Positions 1 through 9,661 of a DNA stretch of 64,000 nt are shown in pieces. The notes below the pieces were generated by a model that had not been told where the DNA came from, made no database searches, and saw only the letters and a list, made by a program, of their open reading frames with translations. The stretch is taken from the NCBI GenBank assembly GCA_963824805.1, contig CAWGQZ010000065.1, positions 55,456 through 119,455 on the forward strand, written 5' to 3'. The position numbers and the translations under genes were made by a program. Origin of the DNA: DATBAT01 sp963824805. Lineage in GTDB: Bacteria; Acidobacteriota; Terriglobia; Terriglobales; Acidobacteriaceae. The first letter of the stretch is position 1; the number at the start of each line of letters is the position of its first letter.

Positions 1-2
1 AA

Positions 3-365
3 CAGATGGCTCAATACGCAGGCTCCAAAAACGTGCCCAAACCCGAGATCGCTGTTACTGCTACGGGCGCAGCCCTGGTGCTCGGTGGGGCAAGCATTCT
101 CCTGGGTGTTAAGCCTAAACTCGGCGCGGCGGCGCTTGTTGGATTTCTAGCGGGTGTGTCTCCGATCATGCATGATTTCTGGCGGCAGGAAGACTCAAAC
201 AAGCGCATGGAGGATATGATTCAGTTCACTAAGAACATGGCGCTCCTGGGAGGCACGATGGCCTTCATGGCGGTGGAAGAACCTTGGCCCGCGAGTGTTC
301 CGGTGGCTCAACCCGGCAAGCTTGCGCGGGTCCGGAAGCTCGTTCGCAGAGAAGTCTGCGCCTGA
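3..365 (+). CDS. DoxX family membrane protein (5' partial)
   Basis: The visible 119-120 residues match the C-terminal three quarters of DoxX proteins. They include the KNVPKPEIAV segment, two hydrophobic helices (about residues 16-35 and 38-55), a conserved MHDFW motif and a final helix after FTKNMALLGG. DoxX proteins normally have another N-terminal helix, and the reading frame is open to the window edge, so the ATG at 6 is probably internal and the gene starts upstream. DoxX proteins are four-helix inner-membrane proteins linked in some species to thiol or oxidative stress; the substrate here is unknown. The next gene starts 135 bases later on the same strand with its own ribosome binding site. 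Confidence 0.75.
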   Translation, partial: QMAQYAGSKNVPKPEIAVTATGAALVLGGASILLGVKPKLGAAALVGFLAGVSPIMHDFWRQEDSNKRMEDMIQFTKNMALLGGTMAFMAVEEPWPASVPVAQPGKLARVRKLVRREVCA

Positions 366-500
366 TCCTGCAAGCTCGTTCGCGGTTGGATCTGTTCCAA
401 CAGAATAGGTCCAATCGCCCTTATCCTAGACTCAACTGACGCTTGACTATCCATCGCGCCTCCCGGATGATGCGGAGCGATCACATTGGGAGGTTACGAA

Positions 501-2777
501 ATGCTTCGTCTCCGCCGAACGGCGTTCCTGCTAATTTTCTTCGCGGCTGGTTCTGCCTGGGGCCAACAGAAAACTGATCCGGCCATTGAGCGGCGCATCG
601 ACGCGTTGCTGAAGCAAATGACCATCGAAGAGAAAGCCGGTCAACTCTCTCAGTTTGACGGCGACAACCCGCAAAATCTGGAGATTATCAAGCAAAGCGG
701 GGCGGGATCGCTGCTCAACGTCTTAGGTACCGAGCGGGTGAATGCTGCTCAAAAGATTGCCGTAGAGCAGACTCGCCTCAAAATTCCTCTCATCTTCGGC
801 TTCGATGTCATTCACGGCTACCGGACTATCTTCCCGGTTCCCATTGCCAGCGCCAGTAGCTTCGATCCGCAACTGATCGAGCAGTCGGAGCGCGTAGCAG
901 CCAAGGAAGCCAGTGCTGCCGGAATCAAATGGACTTTCGCCCCCATGGTCGATATTGCCCGCGACGTTCGCTGGGGCCGCATGGTGGAAGGCTCGGGCGA
1001 AGATCCATATTTGGGATCACTGGTCGGCTCCGCTCGCATCCGCGGCTTTCAGGGGACGAATATCGGCGACCCGCAGAGTGTCGTCGCCTGCGTGAAGCAC
1101 TTCGCCGCCTATGGTGCAGCTGAGGGCGGACGTGACTACAACACCGTCGATATTTCCGAGCAGCTATTGCGCGAGGTCTATTTGCCCCCATTTCGTGCGG
1201 CGATAGACGCGGGCGTCGGAACTGTCATGTCTGCATTTGAAGACCTCAATGGTGTGCCTGCCACGGCAAATCATCACACCCTGACCGACATTCTGCGGAA
1301 TGAGTGGAAGTTTCCCGGGTTTGTGGTCAGCGACTACAACTCGGTGAAAGAGTTGATTGCCCATGGCGTCGCCGCGGACGGAGCGGAAGCCGCATTGAAA
1401 GCCCTGCCTGCCGGCGTTGATATGAGCATGGTTGATGGACTGTACCGGGACCATATCCCTGAATTGGTGAAGTCGGGCAAACTACCCGTGAGCGTGGTTG
1501 ACGAATCCGTACGCCGCGTTCTGCGGGTAAAGTTCCAGGCCGGATTGTTCGAGCATCCTTACGCCGATCCAAAGAGAGAAAACACCGATTTCCTGACGCA
1601 AGATAATTTGCAGGTCGCGCGCAACATGGCGCAGGAATCCATGATTCTCCTCAAGAATGACAACAACATATTGCCCCTGGATAAAGCGACCAAGACCATT
1701 GCGGTGATCGGTCCACTGGCTGATGACAAAGCCAGCCAACTCGGCTCTTGGGTAGGAAATGGTCAAGCGATACATGCGGTGAGTCCTCTTGAGGGAATTC
1801 ATGCCAAGTTGCAGAATGCGCAGATCTTCTACTCGGCCGGCGTCACACTAGAGTCGCTCAGTCCACGCGTGATTACCGGTGGCCTTGTCGCTGCGCCCGC
1901 GCCGTCCAGCGCGACCGGCGCGGCCGGTGTGAACGCGGCAACTGGCCCAACCAGCATCGAAGATGCCGTCGCGGCCGCGCAGAAGGCTGACGCGGTAGTG
2001 ATGTTCCTCGGAGAACCCGCCAGCATGACCGGAGAAGCGAGTTCTCGCGCCACCATTGATCTGCCCGGCAAACAACAAGAATTACTGGAGGCTGTGGCCG
2101 CAACCGGCAAGCCGTTGGTGCTCGTTCTCGAAAGCGGGCGTCCACTGGATATCCGCTGGGCAAAAGAACATGCGGCTGCCATCGTGCAGGCTTGGTATCT
2201 CGGAACCGAGTCGGGGAATGCGATTGCCGACATCCTTTTCGGCGACTCTTCCCCCAGTGCCCGGCTGCCAATTACCTGGCCGCAAATGGTCGGGCAGACG
2301 CCAATCTATTACAACCATAAGAGCACCGGACGTCCGACATCGCCCGATCGCTGGCACACCGGCTACCAGTACGACAGCAACGATCCGCTCTTTCCGTTTG
2401 GCTATGGCCTGACCTTCACCACGTTCAAGTACGACAATCTGCGGGTCTTGACGCCGAAGATTGCTGCCTCAGGAACTCTGCGCGTCAGCGCCGATATTCA
2501 CAACAGCGGTTCGCGGCCCGGAACCGAGGTAGTGCAGCTTTACCTGCGTGACCGGGTGGCGCCCACCTCGCGCCCGGTGCGGGAGCTGAAAGGAATTTCG
2601 CGTGTCACCTTGGGTCCAGGAGAGAGCAAGACGGTTCAGTTCACGGTGAATGCCAACGACCTGGGTTCGTACGATCCAAAAATGTCGTGGGTTGTACCCA
2701 CGGGCACGTATGACGTTTGGGTGGCTCCGAATGCAATGGAAGGGATTCAAGGGGCCTTCGAAATAGCAGGGAAGTAG
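501..2777 (+). CDS. bglX: GH3 family beta-glucosidase, secreted (BglX-like)
   Basis: A 758-residue protein with a signal peptide (hydrophobic core LLIFFAAGSAWG), then the GH3 N-terminal barrel, the C-terminal alpha/beta domain and a fibronectin-III-like tail (about residues 650-750). The nucleophile Asp lies in VVSDYNSVKELIAHG (about residue 278), the same context as in E. coli BglX, and the KHFAAYGAAEGGRDYN segment fits substrate-binding Lys-His and Arg residues. It should release glucose from the non-reducing end of beta-glucosides in the periplasm. I chose ATG 501, not the in-frame TTG at 486, because GGGAGG (488-493) is spaced 7 bases before 501. Length is normal for BglX and the frame is intact. 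A polysaccharide-derived substrate is inferred from the GH5 and GH26 enzymes elsewhere in the window. Confidence 0.93.
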   Translation: MLRLRRTAFLLIFFAAGSAWGQQKTDPAIERRIDALLKQMTIEEKAGQLSQFDGDNPQNLEIIKQSGAGSLLNVLGTERVNAAQKIAVEQTRLKIPLIFGFDVIHGYRTIFPVPIASASSFDPQLIEQSERVAAKEASAAGIKWTFAPMVDIARDVRWGRMVEGSGEDPYLGSLVGSARIRGFQGTNIGDPQSVVACVKHFAAYGAAEGGRDYNTVDISEQLLREVYLPPFRAAIDAGVGTVMSAFEDLNGVPATANHHTLTDILRNEWKFPGFVVSDYNSVKELIAHGVAADGAEAALKALPAGVDMSMVDGLYRDHIPELVKSGKLPVSVVDESVRRVLRVKFQAGLFEHPYADPKRENTDFLTQDNLQVARNMAQESMILLKNDNNILPLDKATKTIAVIGPLADDKASQLGSWVGNGQAIHAVSPLEGIHAKLQNAQIFYSAGVTLESLSPRVITGGLVAAPAPSSATGAAGVNAATGPTSIEDAVAAAQKADAVVMFLGEPASMTGEASSRATIDLPGKQQELLEAVAATGKPLVLVLESGRPLDIRWAKEHAAAIVQAWYLGTESGNAIADILFGDSSPSARLPITWPQMVGQTPIYYNHKSTGRPTSPDRWHTGYQYDSNDPLFPFGYGLTFTTFKYDNLRVLTPKIAASGTLRVSADIHNSGSRPGTEVVQLYLRDRVAPTSRPVRELKGISRVTLGPGESKTVQFTVNANDLGSYDPKMSWVVPTGTYDVWVAPNAMEGIQGAFEIAGK

Positions 2778-3077
2778 GCTGTTCGTGCTTCGCCGGTGGG
2801 GAGTCTTTATGCTCTCCACCTTCTTTTGAACCGAGTCCTTCTTTCTTGTGGTGTTCGGGTGAAGGTTTGGTCACGGCTTCGATGTGTTGAACAATCACTG
2901 AGATTCTTCGGTTTGAGGGTTCGAGCGGATCCTTGGCCGTGGCCGCTGGCTAATCACTCGAACATTTCTTCGTATTCCATTGAATAACAATAGCTTACCG
3001 ATAGCACGCCCGTGCTATTCCCGAAGGCAATGGAATTTCGTAGATTCCTAGGCGAGCAGTTCTGGGGGAGGGCTGCC

Positions 3078-3113
3078 CGGGCGTCTCTGGACTCGAAAGA
3101 GTCGGGACGCCCG
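3078..3113 (+). terminator. GAAA-loop hairpin, possible terminator
   Basis: CGGGCGTC (3078-3085) pairs with GACGCCCG (3106-3113). Inside this, GACTC (3090-3094) pairs with GAGTC (3099-3103) around a GAAA tetraloop (3095-3098), with a small asymmetric internal loop. TTATTATTT follows. The shape suits a factor-independent terminator or a stable structured RNA, but it lies 300 bases after the upstream stop codon. Confidence 0.4.
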
Positions 3114-3200
3114 TTATTATTTCGCCACACTCCATTGGCCGTCGAGGAGATCCTCAGTCCCGGGCAGTCTTGTTGAGGCCGCAAACCGCTTCCCTCCAGT

Positions 3201-3206
3201 TATAAT
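3201..3206 (+). promoter_or_regulatory. -10 box (TATAAT) of the kinase gene, leaderless layout
   Basis: A perfect TATAAT lies 10 bases before the ATG at 3217, so transcription would start within a few bases of the start codon. No clear -35 hexamer at 16-18 bases and no Shine-Dalgarno sequence are visible. The same layout recurs before several other genes in this window. Confidence 0.5.
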
Positions 3207-3216
3207 TCCGCCACTC

Positions 3217-5778
3217 ATGGCATTCGCAGCGGATACCCAGCTGGGGCCTTACAAAATCATCTCCTTAATCGGTTCTGGTGGCATGGGAGAGGTGTATCGC
3301 GCGCGCGATACTCGACTTCAGCGCGATATCGCACTGAAGGTTCTTCCTCCGTCTTTCACCGCTGACCCGGACCGCTTGCGCCGTTTCGAGCAGGAGGCGC
3401 GAGCCGTCGCGGCTTTAAATCATCCCAATATTGTTTCTGTCCACGATGTTGGCAATGCCAGCGGCGTTCATTACATCGTCTCCGAACTGCTCGAGGGCGA
3501 AACCCTGCGCGCCCGCATCACCGACGCTGGAATGCCGCCTCGCAAAGCGATCGAGCTTGCGGTGCAACTGGCCCATGGCCTGGCCGCCGCCCACGACAAA
3601 GGGATCGTTCATCGCGACCTGAAGCCCGAAAACATTTTTGTCAGCCGTCAGGGACGCGTCAAAATCCTCGACTTCGGTCTCGCCAAGTTGCGTTCATTGT
3701 CCGGGCTCGAATCGGCAGATGGCGCCACTGTGGCGGAAACCAATGCCGGCCAGGTTTTGGGCACAGCCGGCTACATGTCGCCTGAGCAGGTGCGAGGCGA
3801 GCCCGCCGATCATCGCTCCGATATTTTCAGCTTTGGCAGCATTCTCTACGAAATGCTCAACGGGCAGCGCGCTTTCAAGCACGACACCGGCGCCGAGACC
3901 ATGACTGCCATTCTCAACGAGGACCCACCAGACTTCTCCAGCCGCAGCGGCCAGGTCACTCCAGCACTGGAGCGAATTGTTCGCCATTGCCTGGAAAAGC
4001 AGCCCGCGCAGCGCTTCCAGTCGGCACACGACATTGCATTTGATCTGGAATCGATCTCGGGCCTTTCTGGAACCGCGGCCACTCCGGTTATCACCTCGTC
4101 ACGAAAACGATGGGTGTTCCCGGCAATGGCCGGCCTGATCATCCTGACCTCGATTGCTGCCATAAGCGCCTGGCTGCGTCCCAACGCCGAGGAATTCCAT
4201 CCCAAGCTCCACCGAATAACTTTCCGCAGGGGAACCCTGTGGGGCGCCCGGTTCACGCCGGAAGGAAACCTTATCTACAGCGCAGCCTGGGAGGGTAAGC
4301 CGGCGGAAGTTTTTGCCGCGCAAAGCGGAAGCACAGAGTCACGGTCTTTGGACTTGAAGAGCGCCAATATCCTGGCAATCTCTTCCTCGGGAGAGTTGGC
4401 GGTCGCCACTAACTACCACTATGTGGAAGGTTTCGAGTACGGAGGTATGCTGGCACGTGCCCCCCAAGGCGGTGGTGCTCCGCGCGATATCATCGATTCC
4501 GTGGAGTATGCCGATTGGGCTCCCGATGGCAGCGCGATCGCCGTAGTTCGCCGCGTGGCCGGAAAAGTCAGAATGGAATACCCTCTCGGAAAGGTTGTGT
4601 ATGAAACCGCCGGATGGGTAAGTCACCCGCGGGTATCCCCTGACGGCAAGCTGGTCGCATTCATCGACCATCCTTTGGCCCGCGACGATGCCGGTAGCAT
4701 CGCGACGGTGGACCAGGCCGGTAACAAAAAGACGTTAAGCGAAGGCTTCATCAGCGCGCAGGGGTTGGCATGGCATCCCGGGAAGAATGAGATCTGGTTC
4801 ACTGCCACCACTTCCGGTTCCAGCCGGGAGCTACGCGCGGTCACGCTTTCGGGCAGGGAGCGGCTCATCTATCTCGGCACCGGCACTTTGACCCTCCACG
4901 ATATTTTCAAGGATGGCCGGGTGATGTTCTCGCGAGATGACATGCGCGCTGGTATGGCGGGACTTGCTCCGGGCGAGAAAATCGAACGCGACCTTAGCTG
5001 GCACGACTGGACCATACCGCGAGACATGAGCGACGACGGCAAGCTTGTGGCCTTCGACGAGACCGGGGAAGCCGGCGGCGAAACTGGCGCGATCTATGTG
5101 CGCGGCAGCGATGGCTCCGCCGCAGTGAGGTTAGGCGATGGTCGCACCCCAACACTCTCCCCGGATGGAAAGCGAGTGTTGGCCAGCAATTTTCCTCGGC
5201 GTCGCGACCTGGTCGAACTTCCCACCGGTGCGGGTGAGTCACGAACCATCGCCACGGGGGACGTTCAGGTACACCAGGCATACTTTTTTCCGGATGGCCG
5301 GCACATCCTGGAGATTGGTAGCACCTCTGCTGGTCATGGTCTGCGGCTTTGGGTCCAGGACTCTCAAGGCGGAGCACCCAAAGCCATCAGTCCCGAAGGC
5401 ATTAGCCTTCGCTATCGCGGCGCCATTTCGCCCGACGGCACCCGGGTGGCAGCAAGAGACCCTCAGGGGCAATTAATGCTTTATTCGGTTGCTGACGGAA
5501 CACCTCAGGCAGTTCCGGGAGGTCAGGAAGGAGACGAACCGGTGCGCTGGACCGCGGATGGAAAGGTCCTATTGGTAGGCCGTCCCGGTACTCCTACTCA
5601 GGTGTTCGGTATCGAGTTCCCCAGTGGTACGCGAAAACTTTTCAAAACTCTAACCGCGGTCGACCCTACCGGACTTATCGACAGCTCAGCCCCCGATTTC
5701 TCCCGCGACCTCTCGAGCTACGTCTACTCCTACACGCGGATAACATCCGATCTCTATATCGTGGAGGGGTTGAAATAG
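3217..5778 (+). CDS. Ser/Thr protein kinase with C-terminal TolB/WD40-like beta-propeller
   Basis: 853 residues. The N-terminal PknB-like kinase domain has the glycine loop GSGGMGEVY (19-27), Lys41 in ALKVL, the catalytic loop HRDLKPEN (132-139), DFG (152-154) and a GTAGYMSPEQ activation segment, so it should be active. One membrane helix follows (about 297-319), then a large extracytoplasmic region of about 530 residues with repeated PDG/SPDG turns typical of TolB/PD40 propeller blades (for example SPDGKLVAF, SPDGKRVLA, SPDGTRVAA). This places a cytoplasmic kinase and a periplasmic sensor or protein-binding domain in one chain, a common acidobacterial arrangement. The start is ATG 3217, 10 bases after a TATAAT box and without a Shine-Dalgarno site. 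The TonB-like gene 3' of it is convergent. Its ligand and targets cannot be deduced. Confidence 0.93.
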   Translation: MAFAADTQLGPYKIISLIGSGGMGEVYRARDTRLQRDIALKVLPPSFTADPDRLRRFEQEARAVAALNHPNIVSVHDVGNASGVHYIVSELLEGETLRARITDAGMPPRKAIELAVQLAHGLAAAHDKGIVHRDLKPENIFVSRQGRVKILDFGLAKLRSLSGLESADGATVAETNAGQVLGTAGYMSPEQVRGEPADHRSDIFSFGSILYEMLNGQRAFKHDTGAETMTAILNEDPPDFSSRSGQVTPALERIVRHCLEKQPAQRFQSAHDIAFDLESISGLSGTAATPVITSSRKRWVFPAMAGLIILTSIAAISAWLRPNAEEFHPKLHRITFRRGTLWGARFTPEGNLIYSAAWEGKPAEVFAAQSGSTESRSLDLKSANILAISSSGELAVATNYHYVEGFEYGGMLARAPQGGGAPRDIIDSVEYADWAPDGSAIAVVRRVAGKVRMEYPLGKVVYETAGWVSHPRVSPDGKLVAFIDHPLARDDAGSIATVDQAGNKKTLSEGFISAQGLAWHPGKNEIWFTATTSGSSRELRAVTLSGRERLIYLGTGTLTLHDIFKDGRVMFSRDDMRAGMAGLAPGEKIERDLSWHDWTIPRDMSDDGKLVAFDETGEAGGETGAIYVRGSDGSAAVRLGDGRTPTLSPDGKRVLASNFPRRRDLVELPTGAGESRTIATGDVQVHQAYFFPDGRHILEIGSTSAGHGLRLWVQDSQGGAPKAISPEGISLRYRGAISPDGTRVAARDPQGQLMLYSVADGTPQAVPGGQEGDEPVRWTADGKVLLVGRPGTPTQVFGIEFPSGTRKLFKTLTAVDPTGLIDSSAPDFSRDLSSYVYSYTRITSDLYIVEGLK

Positions 5779-5856
5779 CGCTGGTTACGATCGAGCCAGT
5801 CCCACCGCTTCCATTCCGATTGAAACCGGGCGTCCCCTAAACTGATTCGGCCGTCC

Positions 5857-6681
5857 TCAATAGGTCGAAATAGTGAAATTCACGGTAATGCGGGCCTCGG
5901 TATCGACCGGCCGTCCCCCCTGGAAGTATGGTTTAAAGTGCCATTGTTTCACCGCTTCCATGGCGGCACTTGAAAGAATCGCAGGCCCGCTCAAGACTCG
6001 CAGGTCTTCGATGTTTCCTTCTCTGCCGATCAGCGCTTGCAGCACTACCGCACCCTGTACCTTCATCTGCTTTGCTAATAAGGGGTAGCTCGGTTCGACT
6101 GGTCGCGTGACAATTTGGGCGGTCTCGGGAGACATGCGTACCGATGCGGTTGCATCGACCGGAGGACGCGCCGTCGCCTCCAAGGTAGTTTCCGATGACG
6201 GAGTGGCCGGCTGGCCTGCGTCATCCTGCAGGTCGACCTTGATCGTGTTGTTTTTCGGTTGCAGCGTACGGCGCTGGCCGCCCGCTACCACCTCGACTTC
6301 GAGCGGAGGCAACACCTTGCGCTGGCTGGCCGTGATCGATGGTCCAGCGACTTCAGGGAAAGACTCCGTGCTGGCCGCAGGCAGTACGGGTGCCTTTTGT
6401 TTCGTGCGCGAAGTTACAGGTGACGTAACCGGTGGCGTTTCCGTTGTAGGTTTTGGGGACACTGAAGCTGAACTCGTCCCTGTGGCTGGAGAGGACTCGG
6501 ACGCCACATCGGGTGGGAACCAGAACTGCCAGTCTTTCACCAGCACCAGCACCAAGGCCAGGGACAGAATCCCCAGCGCCATTAACATCTGGCGGCGTTG
6601 CTTATTGGCTGTGCGGGGGTCCACAGCCATCAGATTTTCTTGATCAAATTCCTCAGTTCGATTGTCCTCAAGTCTGGACAT
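5857..6681 (-). CDS. energy transducer TonB-like protein
   Basis: A 274-residue protein with a short cytoplasmic N-terminus, one membrane helix (LMALGILSLALVLVLV), a long Ser/Thr/Pro-rich periplasmic spacer and a C-terminal TonB fold (about the last 85 residues) starting VEPSYPLLAKQMKVQGAVVL and containing VLSGPAILSSAAMEAVKQW. TonB couples the proton motive force to outer-membrane receptors, but many acidobacterial TonB-domain proteins have no receptor nearby and their partners are unknown. I preferred ATG 6681 over the TTG at 6699 because GGGGAGG is spaced 9 bases upstream of it. It is followed on the same strand, upstream in transcription order, by the M16 peptidase gene, with a gap of about 145 bases. 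Confidence 0.85.
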   Translation of the reverse strand: MSRLEDNRTEEFDQENLMAVDPRTANKQRRQMLMALGILSLALVLVLVKDWQFWFPPDVASESSPATGTSSASVSPKPTTETPPVTSPVTSRTKQKAPVLPAASTESFPEVAGPSITASQRKVLPPLEVEVVAGGQRRTLQPKNNTIKVDLQDDAGQPATPSSETTLEATARPPVDATASVRMSPETAQIVTRPVEPSYPLLAKQMKVQGAVVLQALIGREGNIEDLRVLSGPAILSSAAMEAVKQWHFKPYFQGGRPVDTEARITVNFTISTY

Positions 6682-6826
6682 TGCCCTTATCCTCCCCAAT
6701 TGACTGCTTAGTATGCCCCGAAATCTTTGCTGAGGCTAGCAAGAAGCAGTGTCGTTTGGGCGCTACTGCGTGACTACTCAGTGGCTACCACACGCAAGGG
6801 AGGGCAGGTATTCGTGAACTAACTCG

Positions 6827-8155
6827 TTAGCAAACCAATTCGTCTCGTGTGAGACGAAGGCCGTTCAAATTTCCCAGTACCGTTACCGCGATCGATTCGG
6901 TGCGGAAGAATTGGTCGGCGAAGGTCTTAATCTCTTCCGCGGTCACCGCCTCGATCTTCTGAATCAATTCGTCCATGCCATAAAACCGGTCAAAGTACAT
7001 CTCCTGCCGCGCCAGGTTAGACATGCGGGCAGTCGATGATTCCAGCGATAGCATCAAGCTGCCCTTTAACTGGTCTTTGGCGCGCCGCAATTCTTCTTGT
7101 GAAACCAATTCTGACTTGAGCTTCCGGAACTCTGAGACTACCGACTTCACCACTTTGCCCGCAGACTCGCGCGAGGTGCCGGCATAGACCGAGAGGCATC
7201 CCGTGTCTCGGTAGGGATTCAAATCGCTATAGATCGCGTAGGCCAATCCCTGTCGTTCCCGAATATTTTGGAACAGCCGGGAACTCATACCGCCGCCGAG
7301 AATCGTGTTCAGAATGTAAGACGCATAGCGGCCTTCATGAGCGATGGCATAAGAAGGAACCCCCACGCAGATTTGCACCTGCTCCAGGGACTTCTTGTTG
7401 CGCATGATGATGCGCGGAACAATTTTGGGAGCTTGGCTATGAAAGCCATTCTTGCGCGGCTTCATCTGGTCGAAATGCTTCGACACCAGTTCCACGAATT
7501 GCTCGTGCTGCAGACTGCCCGCGGCACAGACAATTACGTTCCCGGGGATGAACCGCTCGGCAAAAAAGTTCTGCACTGGCCCTTGGTCGAACCGCTTGAC
7601 CGTATCCTTTGTGCCAAGAATCGGTTTACCGAGAGGATGATCCTTCCAGAAATTCTGCGTGAAAATCTCGTGCACCAGATAATCCGGATTATCCTCGTCC
7701 ATCTTGATTTCTTCGAGGATGACCCCGCGCTCGCGGCTGAGGTCTTGTGCATCGAATGTCGGATTGAGCACTAAATCACTGAGAACATCGAGAGCAATGG
7801 GCAAATGCTCATCTAATACTTTCACATTGAAGCAGATGCATTCCTTGGCTGTGAATGCGTCCATGTTCCCGCCAATGGAATCCACCTGGCGGGCGATGTC
7901 CTCTGCGGAACGATGCTTCGTTCCTTTGAACACCATGTGTTCCACAAAGTGCGAAATCCCGTTTACCTGGGGGTCTTCATCGCGCGATCCCGTCTTGATC
8001 CAGATCCCAATCGACACCGAGCGAATATGCTGCATCTCCTCGGTTATGACCATCAAACCGTTCGGCAGCACCTGGCGTCGAATATTGCGCACTTCTTCAA
8101 CCATGATATTTTCGGCCTGCGGGAGGAGGGGTCCGGACATCAACCCCGTAACCAT
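6827..8155 (-). CDS. M16 family zinc metallopeptidase
   Basis: 442 residues, the usual size for processing-peptidase-like (PqqL/YmxG type) M16 proteins. The inverted zinc motif HFVEH is at about residues 69-73 (His69, Glu72, His73) and the distal Glu is in ERGVILEEIKMDEDNP, so it should be catalytic. The second, inactive M16 domain is present (SRLFQNIRERQGLAYAIYS). No signal peptide is obvious, so it may be cytoplasmic. Start choice is uncertain: ATG 8155 gives the longest form, but ATG 8140 or ATG 8104 (MVEEVRNIRRQVLPNGL) sits nearer the point where family homology begins. The frame is intact. Confidence 0.88.
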   Translation of the reverse strand: MVTGLMSGPLLPQAENIMVEEVRNIRRQVLPNGLMVITEEMQHIRSVSIGIWIKTGSRDEDPQVNGISHFVEHMVFKGTKHRSAEDIARQVDSIGGNMDAFTAKECICFNVKVLDEHLPIALDVLSDLVLNPTFDAQDLSRERGVILEEIKMDEDNPDYLVHEIFTQNFWKDHPLGKPILGTKDTVKRFDQGPVQNFFAERFIPGNVIVCAAGSLQHEQFVELVSKHFDQMKPRKNGFHSQAPKIVPRIIMRNKKSLEQVQICVGVPSYAIAHEGRYASYILNTILGGGMSSRLFQNIRERQGLAYAIYSDLNPYRDTGCLSVYAGTSRESAGKVVKSVVSEFRKLKSELVSQEELRRAKDQLKGSLMLSLESSTARMSNLARQEMYFDRFYGMDELIQKIEAVTAEEIKTFADQFFRTESIAVTVLGNLNGLRLTRDELVC

Positions 8156-8305
8156 TGTTACACATCGAAACCCTGAAAGGTGAACGCAATAACCTTTATT
8201 ATCAGTAGTTTAAACCAGCCACTCCAAGATTCTTCATTTGCCGGCCGTCGCCGCCCTGCTTCCTCTACAATCGCTCGTAAAGAAGCTTTCGCCGCGTTGG
8301 ATGCA

Positions 8306-9420
8306 TGAAACCTAGCCTACAGAGCGCACTACTTGGCCTTGATCTTCAAGAGCTTACGTCGATTGCCGAAAAGTCCGGCCAGCCGTCATTTCGTGGCCGT
8401 CAAATAATGGACGCCGTCTACCGCAGCGGGTAGATTCGATTGATCAAATCTCGACCCTCCCACAAAACTTCAGGACGTCCCTAAACGAAAACTATTCACT
8501 TGCATTGCCGCGGATCGAAAAGACATTTGTTTCCTCGGATGGAACGATCCGCTACCTGATAGGGTTCGATGACGCACAAACCGTCGAAACCGTATGGATG
8601 CCCGAAGGGGATGGCGGTGAAACCGGCGACGGCACCGAACCCGCATCCGGCGAGGTGCTCCCGCCCTTGGGATCGCGCCACAATATGTATTTCCAGCCAA
8701 GTCGGCTGCGCCGTTGACTGCCAGTTCTGCCTGACAGCTTTGCTGGGGGTGAAACGCAATCTTTCGGCCGGTGAGATTGTTGGTCAGGTTGTGGCAGTTC
8801 TGAAAAATCGAAATGTTTCTCCGCCACAAGACCGGGTCAATCTCGTCTTTATGGGAATGGGCGAGCCCCTTCTTAATTACGACAACTTCATGAAGGCGGT
8901 GCGGCTGCTCGTAGAGGCAGTCGGCATCCCCGAAACTCGAATGACGGTATCAACAGCCGGCATCGTTCCACGCATCTCCGACTTGGGAAGGGAAGCGGTC
9001 CGTCCCAAACTGGCCATATCTCTCAATGCCTCGAACGACGAAGACCGATCTAAACTGATGCCCATTAATCGTAAGTGGGATCTGGCAAGATTGGTGGCTG
9101 CGGCGCGCGAATTTCCCCTGCGAAAGCGAGAAAAGCTCACCTTTGAATACGTACTCCTGGATCGGGTGAATGATTCCCCGCAGAATGCGCGGGAACTGGT
9201 GAAATTGATCCAGGGCGTGAACGCCAAGGTAAATCTGATTGCCCTCAATCCCGGCCCTGGCATTCCGTTCGGCACTCCCGCACCTGAGCGGGTGGCGGAA
9301 TTTCAGCAGATACTAATCAAGAGCGGCATGCCGGCGTTCATCCGGCGTCCCCGTGGGCGCGACATTTACGCAGCCTGCGGGCAATTGAAGCGCACCCTGG
9401 AATTGACTTCTATCGCCTAG
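8306..9420 (+). CDS. rlmN: 23S rRNA (adenine2503-C2)-methyltransferase RlmN, frameshifted
   Basis: Radical SAM enzyme that methylates A2503 of 23S rRNA and A37 of some tRNAs. The intact C-terminal part carries the cluster motif CAVDCQFC, the MGMGEPLLNY motif, an STAGIVPRI segment and the terminal YAACGQLK containing the second catalytic Cys. The N-terminal parts lie in other frames: MKPSLQSALLGL from ATG 8306, then LQELTSIAEKSGQPSFRGR, then VDSIDQISTLPQ onward after a TAG at about 8431, then a switch back at about 8640-8680. Each piece matches RlmN in order, so at least two single-base shifts (and probably a third near 8340) break the gene as given. It is normally a well-kept core gene, which favours sequence error over loss. 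A TACAAT box lies at 8266-8271. Confidence 0.85.
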
Positions 9421-9661
9421 CCCAAAATCCAAAGCAGCGGCACCCGTGCTGTTCGTTCGCGTACACCCATGTTCGAGTGCGGACACCGCTGGCGGAGGAA
9501 GTTCCTCGTCAGCAGACCTAAATCCGCGTTTTTCCAGCCTTGCGCCCAAAGAACTTTGGCATCCGGGATGCCGTCCCCCATTATTCGGAACAATTCTTAA
9601 ATGAGTTCGTAACTATTGCAGGGCGCAGTATCGCCATTGCACTCGAAAGGCTGGAGCATCG

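Larger units (their letters stand above)
2778..3216. other. intergenic region with a hairpin and a promoter
   Basis: This 439-base gap between the beta-glucosidase and the kinase gene shows no convincing coding sequence; short frames on both strands lack similarity or a ribosome site. It holds the hairpin at 3078-3113 and a TATAAT box just before the kinase start. Confidence 0.6.
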
